Source: Paenibacillus helianthi (GTDB lineage: Bacteria; Bacillota; Bacilli; Paenibacillales; Paenibacillaceae). Taken from it: a stretch of 64,000 bases of DNA. Where the stretch lies: contig NZ_LVWI01000114.1 of assembly GCF_001909055.1 (NCBI RefSeq), positions 62,001-126,000 of the forward strand, read 5' to 3'. The notes beneath the pieces are model-generated. The model did not search any database and had not been told where the DNA came from. It saw nothing but the letters and a program-made list of their open reading frames with translations. This document shows positions 1 to 8,208 of this stretch, piece after piece; within the stretch, counting starts at the first letter, position 1; each line of letters starts with the position of its first letter. The translations under genes were made by a program, and so were the position numbers.

Positions 1-1
1 C

Positions 2-598
2 GGGCGCAAGGTTGGGGTGTTAATGGAGACCGGGAGCCGCGCGGCCGGAGGGACCGGGAAGGGACCATATCCGCTGGCGGTGATGGATAATGCTGCCCGG
101 CAGCTTACAATGAGCAGCAGGAACGTCGCCACCGCGCAAGGAGCGACGACGGGATTCGGCGGATTGTTCACGCTGGCGGCGGACATCCCCGCGATTCTGG
201 GCCTGTCCCTTAAAGTCATTCAGGAGATTGGCCTCTGCTATGGCTACAATCCTACAGATAAAGCAGAACGGATATTTGCCGTCAAGGTGATGCAGTTTGC
301 CTCTTCCGATATTGTGGGCAAGCGAACCATCCTGAAGGAGCTTAATCTGCAGGCAGGTGGCGACGGCGATATTACTGCCGGAACCCAGGCTGCCGTGTCC
401 AGGATTCAGGGCTGGCGGGAGGTCATCACGGTGTACCGGGACAATTGGGGCTGGAAAAAGATGCTGCAGGCTGTCCCTGTAGCGGGGATGTTCTTCGGGG
501 CCTATATCAACCGTAAGGCGCTGGAGGATGTGGCCGAGGCCGCCCGGATGCTCTACCGCAAAAGAAGAATCATCGCCAGACTGGCAGAGATGGGTTGA
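2..598 (+). CDS. EcsC family protein (5' end outside window)
   Basis: The frame is open from the window edge, so the gene probably starts upstream; a GTG at 17 and an ATG at 23 are internal possibilities. The visible 190-odd residues match the EcsC family: a conserved hydrophobic stretch (LAADIPAILGLSLKVIQEIG) followed by a YGY motif, then amphipathic helices and a basic C-terminus (MLYRKRRIIARLAEMG). EcsC proteins are membrane-associated and of unclear biochemical role; the name comes from the Bacillus ecs ABC-transporter operon, but no ABC genes are visible here. The family is usually around 230-280 residues, which fits a missing N-terminus. Family assignment is fairly firm, function unknown. 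Confidence 0.75.
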   Translation, partial: GRKVGVLMETGSRAAGGTGKGPYPLAVMDNAARQLTMSSRNVATAQGATTGFGGLFTLAADIPAILGLSLKVIQEIGLCYGYNPTDKAERIFAVKVMQFASSDIVGKRTILKELNLQAGGDGDITAGTQAAVSRIQGWREVITVYRDNWGWKKMLQAVPVAGMFFGAYINRKALEDVAEAARMLYRKRRIIARLAEMG

Positions 599-637
599 CT
601 CTCATGCGAAGGAAGAAATCAGAGTATATCTGCAAGC

Positions 638-690
638 AAAAAAAGCAATAGTGCAGTGCTTCATGCGGCTGCCATTATTGCTTTTTTTGT
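638..690. terminator. Bidirectional intrinsic terminator
   Basis: An A7 run and GCAATA are mirrored by TATTGC and a T7 run, with an inner GCAG/CTGC pairing. It sits between convergent genes (EcsC end 598, monooxygenase end 703) and has T-runs in both directions. Confidence 0.8.
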
Positions 691-702
691 TCAAAACATC
701 TC

Positions 703-1026
703 TTAGGCGTCGGGATTAAGGGACTCAAGTCCCTTGCCCCCAAGGGGAATCAGCCGGGTAGGTTCAACACCTGCAATCAGCGGCTTAGCCCGCTGGATGG
801 CCTCCCGGGTGGACTCCTCCTGCAATGAAGCCGCATGGGCTTCCGCATGGCTCCATACCTCAGTAACCCAGAGGGTGTCAGGCTCACTCTCCGAGAGGTT
901 AACGATGTACAGCTCACATTCATGAACTTGCTCCATTGCAGCTGCAGCTTCCAGAAGAATCGCCGCAAGGGCATCACGTTCACCTGGTTTGGCGGTGAAT
1001 TTGGCAATCATTCCGAATTTACTCAT
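703..1026 (-). CDS. Putative quinol monooxygenase, ABM domain
   Basis: A 107-residue single-domain protein of the antibiotic biosynthesis monooxygenase (ABM) fold, a dimeric ferredoxin-like fold. The start MSKFGMIAKFTAKPGERDAL, the central YIVNLSES and the VTEVWSHAEAH segment are typical of YgiN-like family members. Some of these oxidise quinols or other aromatic substrates without a cofactor; the substrate here cannot be read from sequence. The ATG is preceded by AAGGAG at good spacing. It diverges from the NO synthase gene across about 160 bases, so the two promoters are adjacent, but nothing shows a shared role. Confidence 0.8.
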   Translation of the reverse strand: MSKFGMIAKFTAKPGERDALAAILLEAAAAMEQVHECELYIVNLSESEPDTLWVTEVWSHAEAHAASLQEESTREAIQRAKPLIAGVEPTRLIPLGGKGLESLNPDA

Positions 1027-1185
1027 GCCCCGTCACTCCTTCAGGTTTGGCTTTACAATCCAAGGAACAGCATTTGGAGATCAGCTATATCTTATCAGAG
1101 ATCGGGTGAACAGGAAGGCTATAATCGATTTTCGTCTGAAATCAGCCGCTTGCAGCCATTCTTGCATATTCCTCCAGGAGTTACT

Positions 1186-2475
1186 ATGATGAAATCATTC
1201 AATTTTCCGAAGGCGAAATCCTACGGGAGAGGAGTGGGAGTAGGCAGGATGGATAATAGGGAACAAGAGAAGTCGTACGGGAAGCTGACCGGACAGGCAG
1301 AATCTTTCATCCGGCTATGCTATACAGAGCTGGAGAAGCCGGAGCAGCTCATCGCGGAACGTATTCAGGCCATACATAAGGAAATCGAGCAATCCGGTAC
1401 CTACAACCATACAGAGGAAGAGCTTGCCCATGGTGCAAAAATGGCCTGGCGCCACAACAGCCGCTGCATCGGACGCCTGTTCTGGCACACCCTTGAGGTG
1501 AACGATGCCCGGCAGGCGGAGACTGCCGAGGAGGTGGCGGCGGCACTGCTGCAGCATGTGCAGCAGGCGAACAATGGCGGCCGCATCCGGCCTATGATTA
1601 CGGTATTCCGCAGCGGCGGGAATCCGGAGAAGGCGGTCCGGATCTGGAATCACCAGCTGATCCGTTATGCCGGATACCCTGGACAAGGGGGCCTTGCCCG
1701 TGCCGGCGATCCGGCATCGGATGTGTTCACTGCCGTCTGCCGGAGGCTGGGCTGGCAGGGGAATGGCGGAGACTTCGATGTGCTTCCGCTCGTCGTCAGC
1801 ATTGGTGAAGAAGAACCGCGCTGGTTCGCCATTCCGCCGGAGCTGGTGCAGGAGGTCCCGCTGACCCATCCCGAGATCGAACGGTTCCCGGAGCTTGGCT
1901 TGCGCTGGTATTCTGTACCGGTCGTGTCGGATATGCTGCTCGAAATCGGCGGAATTTCCTATACCGCTGCGCCTTTTAACGGCTGGTACATGGAGACAGA
2001 GATTGGTTCACGTAATCTTGGGGATACAAGCCGCTATAACCGGCTGCCGGCTGTAGCGGATTTGCTCGGTCTGGACCGCTCGACCAACACCTCTCTCTGG
2101 AAAGACCGGGCGCTGCTGGAATTGAACCGCGCGGTGCTGCATTCCTTCAAGCAGGCGGGGGTCAGCATTGTAGATCATCATACTGCCGCCGATCAGTTCG
2201 CCCGCTTCCAGGAGCAGGAGAAGCAGCAGGGACGCCAGGTCTCAGGCAAGTGGGGCTGGCTGATCCCTCCAATGTCACCATCGTCTACACCGGTTTGGAA
2301 CGATAACACCCTGAAGGAGCTGAACCTCAGCCCGAGGCTGATCTATCAGCAAGCGGCATACGCCCATTGGCTGGAAGAAGGCTCACAGAGGAGTCCAGAC
2401 TCTAAGATCAGTTCAAACGCTGAGGCTGCTCCTGAACCTAAGCCGGCTTGTCCCTTTCACCCTCCTCAGAATTAA
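1186..2475 (+). CDS. nos: Nitric oxide synthase, oxygenase domain only
   Basis: Bacterial NO synthase, which makes NO and citrulline from arginine with help from an unlinked reductase. The protein is about 429 residues and covers the whole oxygenase domain. Visible marks are the heme-ligand region AWRHNSRCIGRLFW (Cys about 94), the arginine site with Glu about 272 in GWYMETEIGSRN, and WLIPPMSP near the C-terminus. No reductase domain is fused. AGGAG lies 5-8 bases before the ATG pair at 1186/1189; an ATG at 1249 is an alternative that would remove about 20 residues outside the conserved core. A C-terminal tail of about 30 residues rich in Pro/Ala and ending in CPFHPPQN goes beyond the Bacillus subtilis enzyme as I recall it. 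Bacterial NOS is linked to protection from oxidative stress and antibiotics. Confidence 0.96.
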   Translation: MMKSFNFPKAKSYGRGVGVGRMDNREQEKSYGKLTGQAESFIRLCYTELEKPEQLIAERIQAIHKEIEQSGTYNHTEEELAHGAKMAWRHNSRCIGRLFWHTLEVNDARQAETAEEVAAALLQHVQQANNGGRIRPMITVFRSGGNPEKAVRIWNHQLIRYAGYPGQGGLARAGDPASDVFTAVCRRLGWQGNGGDFDVLPLVVSIGEEEPRWFAIPPELVQEVPLTHPEIERFPELGLRWYSVPVVSDMLLEIGGISYTAAPFNGWYMETEIGSRNLGDTSRYNRLPAVADLLGLDRSTNTSLWKDRALLELNRAVLHSFKQAGVSIVDHHTAADQFARFQEQEKQQGRQVSGKWGWLIPPMSPSSTPVWNDNTLKELNLSPRLIYQQAAYAHWLEEGSQRSPDSKISSNAEAAPEPKPACPFHPPQN

Positions 2476-2553
2476 GGGGAAGGCGAGACGAATGTTTTCA
2501 TGCGGTGAATATGCTATTATGGACACAAATAAGTGATGAAATGAGATGATCTC

Positions 2554-3294
2554 TTGATCGGACGCAGCGGAAATCCCACACTAAATGAAAAAACGTTTGA
2601 GCGTGCAGAGCGGTACTCCGGGCAGGAACGCATGAGCATTAACGGAACGGTCAACAAAACCTTTATCACACTGACCATTCTGCTGGCAGGGGCGTTCAGT
2701 GCCTGGTCGATGTATTTCAATGGACAAAATGTAGGCCCTTATGCCGTCGGCGGTGCACTGATCGGGTTCGTGCTTGCCTTGATTATCAGCTTCAAGCCGA
2801 CTGCTGCACCGTATCTGGTGCCTGTCTATGCGCTGGCTGAAGGCTTGTTTCTGGGTGCTATTTCAGCAACATACGAAGGCCTGTACTATGGAATTACTCT
2901 GCAGGCAGCCTTATTGACGCTGAGTATATTTGTCGCTTTGCTGCTTGCCTACAAGACAAGAATCATTAGAGCGACGGAAAAATTCAAGCTCGGCATATTT
3001 GCTGCCACAGCCGGAATTGCTATCGTCTATCTGCTGAGCTTTGTGCTGGGAATGTTCGGTGTAACGGTTCCATATTTGCACAGCAACAGCCTGATCGGAA
3101 TCGGCATTTCGGTCATTATCGTTATTGTGGCTGCGCTCAATCTGGTGCTGGACTTTGACTTTATTGAGAACGGCGCACAGCAGGGCGCTCCCAAATACAT
3201 GGAATGGTACGGAGCATTCGGCCTTATGGTCACACTGGTATGGCTCTATGTGGAGATTCTCAGACTGCTGTCCAAGCTGCGGAGCCGGAATTAA
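2554..3294 (+). CDS. Bax inhibitor-1/YccA family membrane protein
   Basis: A 246-residue polytopic protein with about seven hydrophobic segments starting near residue 35 (TFITLTILLAGAFSAW), preceded by a polar N-terminus with the family pattern GNPTLNEKTFE. It ends in a Trp/Leu-rich last helix (LMVTLVWLYVEILRLLSKL). BI-1/YccA proteins are pH-sensitive calcium-leak-type channels in characterised members; the role in this organism is unknown. The start is a TTG with only a weak upstream purine stretch; an ATG at 2632 is possible but would lose the conserved N-terminus. A strong terminator follows, so the gene appears monocistronic. Confidence 0.88.
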   Translation: MIGRSGNPTLNEKTFERAERYSGQERMSINGTVNKTFITLTILLAGAFSAWSMYFNGQNVGPYAVGGALIGFVLALIISFKPTAAPYLVPVYALAEGLFLGAISATYEGLYYGITLQAALLTLSIFVALLLAYKTRIIRATEKFKLGIFAATAGIAIVYLLSFVLGMFGVTVPYLHSNSLIGIGISVIIVIVAALNLVLDFDFIENGAQQGAPKYMEWYGAFGLMVTLVWLYVEILRLLSKLRSRN

Positions 3295-3324
3295 GGACAG
3301 CAGTGCTGTAACGAAGGGTTTCAT

Positions 3325-3371
3325 AAAACAGCTGATCCCGTCTAATAAAGGCGGGGCAGCTGTTTTTTTAT
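3325..3371 (+). terminator. Intrinsic terminator after BI-1 gene
   Basis: AAAACAGCTG with CCCG pairs with CGGGG-CAGCTG and is followed by seven Ts. It lies just downstream of the stop at 3294. Confidence 0.85.
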
Positions 3372-3470
3372 AATACAAAGGCTTCTAGGCTCTGCATGGA
3401 AAATGGATTCGAAAAATTTTAAATATAGGCTTGATTTGTGGGGAAAGTCCTTGTATACTTCAAATCAAGA

Positions 3471-3500
3471 TAGTGATTGACCAATAACCTAGATTAATCA
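3471..3500. promoter_or_regulatory. Putative TetR operator upstream of tetR
   Basis: TAGTGATTGACCAATAAC at 3471-3488, followed by the palindromic GATTAATC at 3492-3499. The 18-mer matches 16 of 18 positions with a motif ahead of the downstream epimerase gene (4166-4183). The core TGATTRAYCA is palindromic or nearly so, as expected for a dimeric TetR regulator. The link to the adjacent TetR is inference. Confidence 0.55.
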
Positions 3501-3554
3501 TCAAAAACCAACATCGCATCAGAACACATATCCGCAGAACAACAGGAGGCCAGC

Positions 3555-4103
3555 ATGACAAAGCTATCGGGAGGCGCACGGACGAAGGATGAAGCGACTT
3601 CAGTCAACCGGAGGGAGCAAATTCTGGAGGCGGCTGTGGTTGTATTCGCAGAGCATGGCTATTTCAAGGCTACTACTGCACAGGTGGCAGAGAAGGTGGG
3701 GATCTCCCAGCCGTACATTTTCAAGCTGTTCAAGAACAAGGAGGAGCTGTTTGTAGCGGCGCTGGACCGGGCATTTGATCGGACGATCCGCACGTTTACA
3801 GAGGTGAAGGCTTCGGGGGAAGAATTGCTTCGGGAATCGATCCGGGTATATGAGCAGATGATGGAGACCCATCCAAGTGAAATCATTCTGCAGGTGCAGG
3901 CGCTCGGAATTCGTGATGAAGCCATCCGCCGGTCTATGCAGACAGGAATGCACAGGGTGACAAGCCTGATGGAAAGCAAGTTTACTGCAGCGGGGATCGC
4001 TCATCCCGAGGTAGAAGTCAGTACATTTATGGCGAATGGTATGCTGTGTCATATTGCAATGGCGCTGGAGATGCCTAATCTGAAACCGAAGCATCTGGAA
4101 TAG
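3555..4103 (+). CDS. TetR/AcrR family transcriptional regulator
   Basis: A 182-residue regulator. The N-terminal helix-turn-helix covers roughly residues 20-65: REQILEAAVVVFAEHGYFKATT, then VAEKVGISQPYIFKLFKNKEELF. The C-terminal ligand-binding half is the usual variable helical region. AGGAGG precedes the ATG. A similar sequence motif sits upstream of both this gene and the NAD(P)-binding epimerase that follows on the same strand, so it probably represses itself and that gene. The ligand is unknown. Confidence 0.92.
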   Translation: MTKLSGGARTKDEATSVNRREQILEAAVVVFAEHGYFKATTAQVAEKVGISQPYIFKLFKNKEELFVAALDRAFDRTIRTFTEVKASGEELLRESIRVYEQMMETHPSEIILQVQALGIRDEAIRRSMQTGMHRVTSLMESKFTAAGIAHPEVEVSTFMANGMLCHIAMALEMPNLKPKHLE

Positions 4104-4127
4104 ACGGGGGAATCAACCAGCCCCGGG

Positions 4128-4148
4128 ACTAAGGGCTCTGCCCTTAGT
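4128..4148 (+). terminator. Hairpin between tetR and epimerase gene
   Basis: A perfect 9-bp stem, ACTAAGGGC/GCCCTTAGT, with a TCT loop. No T-run follows, so it may be an attenuating or mRNA-stabilising hairpin rather than a full terminator. Confidence 0.5.
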
Positions 4149-4165
4149 TGTCCATGCTCATTAGG

Positions 4166-4183
4166 TAGTGATTAATCAATAAC
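4166..4183. promoter_or_regulatory. Putative TetR operator before epimerase gene
   Basis: TAGTGATTAATCAATAAC contains the perfect palindrome TGATTAATCA and is 16/18 identical to 3471-3488 upstream of tetR. It lies about 30 bases before the epimerase start. Confidence 0.55.
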
Positions 4184-4214
4184 AAATAACAAAAACAAAT
4201 TGGAGGAATAACTA

Positions 4215-5198
4215 ATGATGAACAAAACAACGAAGGCTATCGTATTGGGTGCAACGGGAGGAACAGGAACGGTAATCATCGCCGAACTGTTGAGGAAAGG
4301 GATCGAAACGGTTGCTTTTGGACGGTCATTGCCGAAGCTGGAGCAGTTCGCGGCAAAACTGGGCCACCCGGCTGGTCTTAGTCTGAGAACAGGAGATGTG
4401 TTCAAACCGGAGGATGTATTCAAGGCTGCGCAGGGAGCGGATATTATTTTTCACAGCGCGTCGGTGCCTTATAACGAAATGAGCACCAGACTGCTTCCAA
4501 TGGGTGAGGCCGTGATGGAGGCGGCGGACAGACTCGGTGCCCGGGTCGTTGCAGTAGACGGAATTTATCCTTATGGACGGAGAAAGGATGAGCAGCCGAT
4601 CACGGAGGAATTCCCCAAGAACCCGCATACCCAAAAAGGCAAAACAAAGCTGGAGTTCGAGCGGATGTTCTTCAGCGCGCGCTGGAGCCATACCCAAGGC
4701 ATGATTGTACGGCTGCCTGATTATTATGGCCCTACTGCCAATGAGGCTTCGTATCTGGGTTCAACGCTTGATGCGATTGCTGCCGGTAAACCGGGAATGT
4801 TCGTCGGGAATATGACGGTTCCTCGTGAATATGTATATCTGCCCGATGCAGCGGTGATGATCGTGGAGTTGGCCCTCCGGGAAGAGGCCTATGGGCAGAA
4901 CTGGAACATTCCTGGTGCAGGTACCATCTCCGGCCGGGAAATTGTCCGCATCGCCCGGATGGCAAGCGGCAAGTCCAAACCGGTCATCCCGTTGGGGGCC
5001 TTTGGTTTATCGCTGCTTGGCCTGTTTGTACCGGTCATGAAAGAGATTGTAGAGATGCTCTATCTGACGAAGGAACCGCTCCGTTTAAGCGGACGGAAGT
5101 ATGAGCGTCTGGTCGGCCCGATTCCGACGACTTCATTCGAGGAAGGAATCCGGGAGACGATCCAAGCCATTCAGAGCCGTCAGGCCAAATCTTTATAA
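4215..5198 (+). CDS. NAD-dependent epimerase/dehydratase family protein
   Basis: A 327-residue extended short-chain dehydrogenase. The Rossmann motif GATGGTGT occurs near residues 12-19. A YGRRK (YxxxK) catalytic pair follows GIYPYG in the middle, and the C-terminal half is the variable substrate domain. NAD(P) binding is expected; members act on nucleotide sugars or other carbonyl compounds, and the substrate here is not evident. GGAGG precedes the ATG pair at 4215/4218. It is paired with the upstream TetR gene and probably under its control. Confidence 0.82.
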   Translation: MMNKTTKAIVLGATGGTGTVIIAELLRKGIETVAFGRSLPKLEQFAAKLGHPAGLSLRTGDVFKPEDVFKAAQGADIIFHSASVPYNEMSTRLLPMGEAVMEAADRLGARVVAVDGIYPYGRRKDEQPITEEFPKNPHTQKGKTKLEFERMFFSARWSHTQGMIVRLPDYYGPTANEASYLGSTLDAIAAGKPGMFVGNMTVPREYVYLPDAAVMIVELALREEAYGQNWNIPGAGTISGREIVRIARMASGKSKPVIPLGAFGLSLLGLFVPVMKEIVEMLYLTKEPLRLSGRKYERLVGPIPTTSFEEGIRETIQAIQSRQAKSL

Positions 5199-5334
5199 GC
5201 AGTAGGCTCATACATCCCGGTCCCGATCTGCATGCAGGGCTCCCCTTTGTATAATCCGGCGCTGCTTCTGTATAGTCAGGGTTCTGGAACTATGTTACTA
5301 TTTATGTCTATATCCAAGAGGGAAGTGAGCTACA

Positions 5335-5691
5335 ATGATCAGCATTACGATTCCAACGCCGGATGTCACCATTACGAAGCAGGCGAATCCCGTACTGAGC
5401 CATATTTATGGATTTACAGATTTCCACCTGATTACCCGGGAACAAGGCGGCATCTTCATGTTCTACAACGACAAGGATGAGCTGCTGTTCGTGGGTAAAG
5501 CCAGAAAGCTGAGACCGCGGATCAAAAAGCATTTCGAAGATAATGTTTCCGTGATGAAGCCGCACCGTGATGAAGTGACCAAGATTGAAGTTTGCATCGT
5601 TGATGAAGCCGTCGACAGAGAGATTTACGAAACGTACATTGTGAATAAGCTTAGAGCTAAATACAATGTGGAGAAAGTGCTGTACAAATAA
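5335..5691 (+). CDS. GIY-YIG-type nuclease-like protein (UvrC N-terminus-like)
   Basis: A 118-residue protein whose residues about 38-70 resemble the UvrC-type GIY-YIG fold: GGIFMFYNDKDELLFVG followed by KARKLRPRIKKHF. The two signature tripeptides appear as GIF and FVG, conservative changes, while the following Lys and Arg residues remain. A Glu in the C-terminal region (YETYIVNKL) could be the metal ligand. It is much shorter than UvrC (about 600 residues) and has no other domain. It may be a stand-alone nuclease or a nucleic-acid-binding relic. A terminator follows. Confidence 0.7.
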   Translation: MISITIPTPDVTITKQANPVLSHIYGFTDFHLITREQGGIFMFYNDKDELLFVGKARKLRPRIKKHFEDNVSVMKPHRDEVTKIEVCIVDEAVDREIYETYIVNKLRAKYNVEKVLYK

Positions 5692-5704
5692 ATCAAGTAT
5701 AGCT

Positions 5705-5735
5705 GAAGCGCGGTCCCCGGGATTGCGCTTTTTTG
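5705..5735 (+). terminator. Intrinsic terminator
   Basis: AAGCGC pairs with GCGCTT around a loop containing CCCCGGG, followed by a T-run. It lies 14 bases after the GIY-YIG stop codon. Confidence 0.75.
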
Positions 5736-5984
5736 TTGCCCATTTATCTATCCTCGGCATTTACCTGAAGTTTAAAGTATCCAGATTCTGTACAAAAAAG
5801 TGCCTATAGCATGGGCAATTATTCCTAAGTTGTTGGTTAATACTTCCGCCCAAGGGAAATTAGGCCTTTGGATACATTTGCGAAACTTAGATACTAAGGC
5901 TCACTTACATACAGGTAAAATCAACTATAATAAATGCGTATAGGCTCGACATATTTTGACATATATAATGAGGTGATAGCATAG

Positions 5985-6704
5985 ATGGCGACTCCTTTTT
6001 TCAAGAAAAAAGACATGGCGGACAAGCAGCCCAGGCCCGGCGTGGTTCAAAAGGTTCAATTGGCGGAAGACCCGCCTGAGGCAACGGAAACTTACGAAAC
6101 GAACGAGAGTCTGTCCAGCCTCATTTCCATAGGCAAAGCGCAGCTGGACAAGAAGTCACTTGATTTGATTTTTGCAGTAGAGCAAATGATCCAGGCCAGA
6201 ACGCATGCGGATACAACCAATCATGAGCTCCAGGACCGGTTGACGCATACCAGCGGACATGTGGAGCGTTTGAACAAGGACCTGAAGAATCTGAACAAGG
6301 CGATTGAGGAACGGGAAAGAAGCATCCTGGAGCTGGAGCATAAGCTGGTGGAGCGCAACCTGAAGGTGGATCAGGTCATGGAGGACCACCGTGAATTGCA
6401 CACCACCCTGTCTTCAGAAATGGACGAGCTCAAGAGCACCATCGAGCTGGAGCGGCAAAAGTATATGAATCTCGTTCAGAAGCATAATGATGCCATTTCG
6501 GAGAAGCTGAAGAAGATGAACGAGCTTGAGGAAAAAATCGGACGCCTTGAAACAGAGAACGCCCATATGAAACAGAAATACGAAACGGTCCGGCAGGAGA
6601 AAGCCTACCTCTCCAGCATGATTAACGATTTCACCACGCGTATGACGGCTCCTTTTGGAGGAAGTACTCCCCCGGCAGACCGCACAGATAACGGGACTAC
6701 ATAA
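5985..6704 (+). CDS. Coiled-coil protein of unknown function
   Basis: A 239-residue soluble protein. From about residue 75 to 220 it is a nearly continuous charged heptad region (for example LEHKLVERNLKVDQVMEDH and NELEEKIGRLETENAHMKQK), predicted to form a long coiled coil. The N-terminus is polar and basic with no signal peptide or membrane segment. GAGGTGAT precedes the ATG. The polysaccharide deacetylase gene begins 5 bases after the stop with no clear ribosome-binding site, suggesting translational coupling. I do not recognise the family. Position and form suggest a cytoplasmic scaffold for the membrane partner encoded next. Confidence 0.7.
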   Translation: MATPFFKKKDMADKQPRPGVVQKVQLAEDPPEATETYETNESLSSLISIGKAQLDKKSLDLIFAVEQMIQARTHADTTNHELQDRLTHTSGHVERLNKDLKNLNKAIEERERSILELEHKLVERNLKVDQVMEDHRELHTTLSSEMDELKSTIELERQKYMNLVQKHNDAISEKLKKMNELEEKIGRLETENAHMKQKYETVRQEKAYLSSMINDFTTRMTAPFGGSTPPADRTDNGTT

Positions 6705-6709
6705 TTATT

Positions 6710-7990
6710 ATGCCTCTTATAGAACAAGATTCCGCACTGATGATAGAGTTGCTGTCGCTTGAGCCTAAGCAGGACAGCTATCAGATGGAGGTAGGTCTAA
6801 CCCATAGCGGCGGATTCACCCGAAAAGTTCTCCTCATCGATGAATATACATATCTGCAAGTGAATAGCATACTGGGCTCTTATCAGGAACACAGAGTACG
6901 GCTGTCGATTTACCCCAAGTGGGACCCCTTTCGCCGCAAATATTTCAGCTCTCTCACCAAGATGAACAGAACCTGCTCCGAGACTCTGTATTTTGCCTGC
7001 TCAGAAGATTTCGTCTCACAGATCCTTGAGTTGAAACAGCAAACCATGCCGTCCGATGAGGCGAATACGGTTCAAGCAGTGGTTCCTGTGCCCGAGCCTG
7101 AACAACCACAGCCCAAGCGACGTGCAAGCGCCTTCCGGGTTACCCGGCCTATCGTAATGCGTTGCATTTTGTTCAGTTTGTTATTCGTATTATTTTTTCT
7201 GCGGATGGATGACACTCTGCTCAATAGTGCTGAAGCGCATGAAGACTTCACGTCGCCGGTGGACAGCAGTGTCCCTGTGCCCTATGTCCCTGAGGTTCAT
7301 ACGGCATCCTTTCAGAGCGCTCAAGCTGAAGCTGTGCCGGAAAAAGAACAGGAACCGGCGCCGGTGCAGAGTGCGGAGCCAGAGGTGCAGAACCCGACAG
7401 TTGAAGAGATGGAGCTGGACGGAAGCCGTTATGAGTATAGTCTGCCGAAGGGTTATGTAGCTTTATCCTTTGATGATGGCCCATCCAAGTACACTAAGGA
7501 AATCGTCGATATTCTTATGGCGTACGGAATTGCGGCGAATTTTCTGTTCATTGGCCAGAATGCCCAGCAGCACCCGGAAGCGGTCCAATATGCCAATGCA
7601 CACGGAATGCCGGTGGGCAGTCATTCCTGGGATCACAGCGACATGACGAAGAACAGCAGCGGGGAGAACCATAACAACCTGTTGCGTTCCGTTCAGGTGC
7701 TGGAGCAGAATATGGGGAGGCCGGTGACCGTATTTCGTCCGCCTTATGGGGCTATCAACGGTTCTCTGGCTGCAGAAGCCGTCAAACAGAACTTGAAAGT
7801 ACTGCTCTGGAACCGTGATCCTGAAGACTGGAAAGCACAGACCTCGGAGCAAATCATCCAATATTTTTATCATACGGACCCCTCCGGGGGCATCTATCTG
7901 CTGCATGAAAAAGCAATAACAGTCAAAGCGCTGCCTGCCATTATAGAATATCTTAAGAAAAAACAGCTGAAGTTCGCCATTTTCAAATAA
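6710..7990 (+). CDS. Membrane-anchored polysaccharide deacetylase (NodB domain)
   Basis: A 426-residue protein. Residues 1-130 form a polar, unrecognised N-terminal domain. One membrane helix lies near 147-163 (IVMRCILFSLLFVLFFL), then a Pro/Glu-rich linker. The NodB deacetylase domain starts near 245 and carries the expected motifs: SFDDGPS, SHSWDHSD, RPPYG, DPEDW and LLHEK. This predicts a type II topology with the catalytic domain outside the membrane, acting on peptidoglycan or another N-acetylated polysaccharide. The large cytoplasmic N-terminal domain is unusual for this family, and the preceding gene encodes a coiled-coil protein that could contact it. Confidence 0.88.
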   Translation: MPLIEQDSALMIELLSLEPKQDSYQMEVGLTHSGGFTRKVLLIDEYTYLQVNSILGSYQEHRVRLSIYPKWDPFRRKYFSSLTKMNRTCSETLYFACSEDFVSQILELKQQTMPSDEANTVQAVVPVPEPEQPQPKRRASAFRVTRPIVMRCILFSLLFVLFFLRMDDTLLNSAEAHEDFTSPVDSSVPVPYVPEVHTASFQSAQAEAVPEKEQEPAPVQSAEPEVQNPTVEEMELDGSRYEYSLPKGYVALSFDDGPSKYTKEIVDILMAYGIAANFLFIGQNAQQHPEAVQYANAHGMPVGSHSWDHSDMTKNSSGENHNNLLRSVQVLEQNMGRPVTVFRPPYGAINGSLAAEAVKQNLKVLLWNRDPEDWKAQTSEQIIQYFYHTDPSGGIYLLHEKAITVKALPAIIEYLKKKQLKFAIFK

Positions 7991-8016
7991 TGGGCGGATG
8001 CTTATGCCAATCCAAT

Positions 8017-8049
8017 ACAAGCGTATCCGATCCTTTCGGGTACGCTTGT
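8017..8049 (+). terminator. Hairpin after deacetylase gene
   Basis: ACAAGCGTA/TACGCTTGT with an inner CCGA/TCGG extension. A long stem, but no T-tract directly follows, so termination is likely but not certain. Confidence 0.5.
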
Positions 8050-8208
8050 ATGTCTTTCAGAGGGCTGTCCGTCTTCGCGGAAGCCGGGGAAGCACTGGAA
8101 TCTTCTTGTTTTAATAAAAAAAATTTGAGACAATAAGTGCATGTTGTTAGACGGAGCCCTGCAAGGTAGAATGAATTGAACTTTAATGTTTTGAAAAGAG
8201 GATAAATA

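Noticed and set aside
835-1185. N-terminal extension of the NO synthase frame back to 835
   Set aside because: The frame is open, but it runs antisense through the monooxygenase gene; the good ribosome-binding site and family similarity support a start at 1186/1189.
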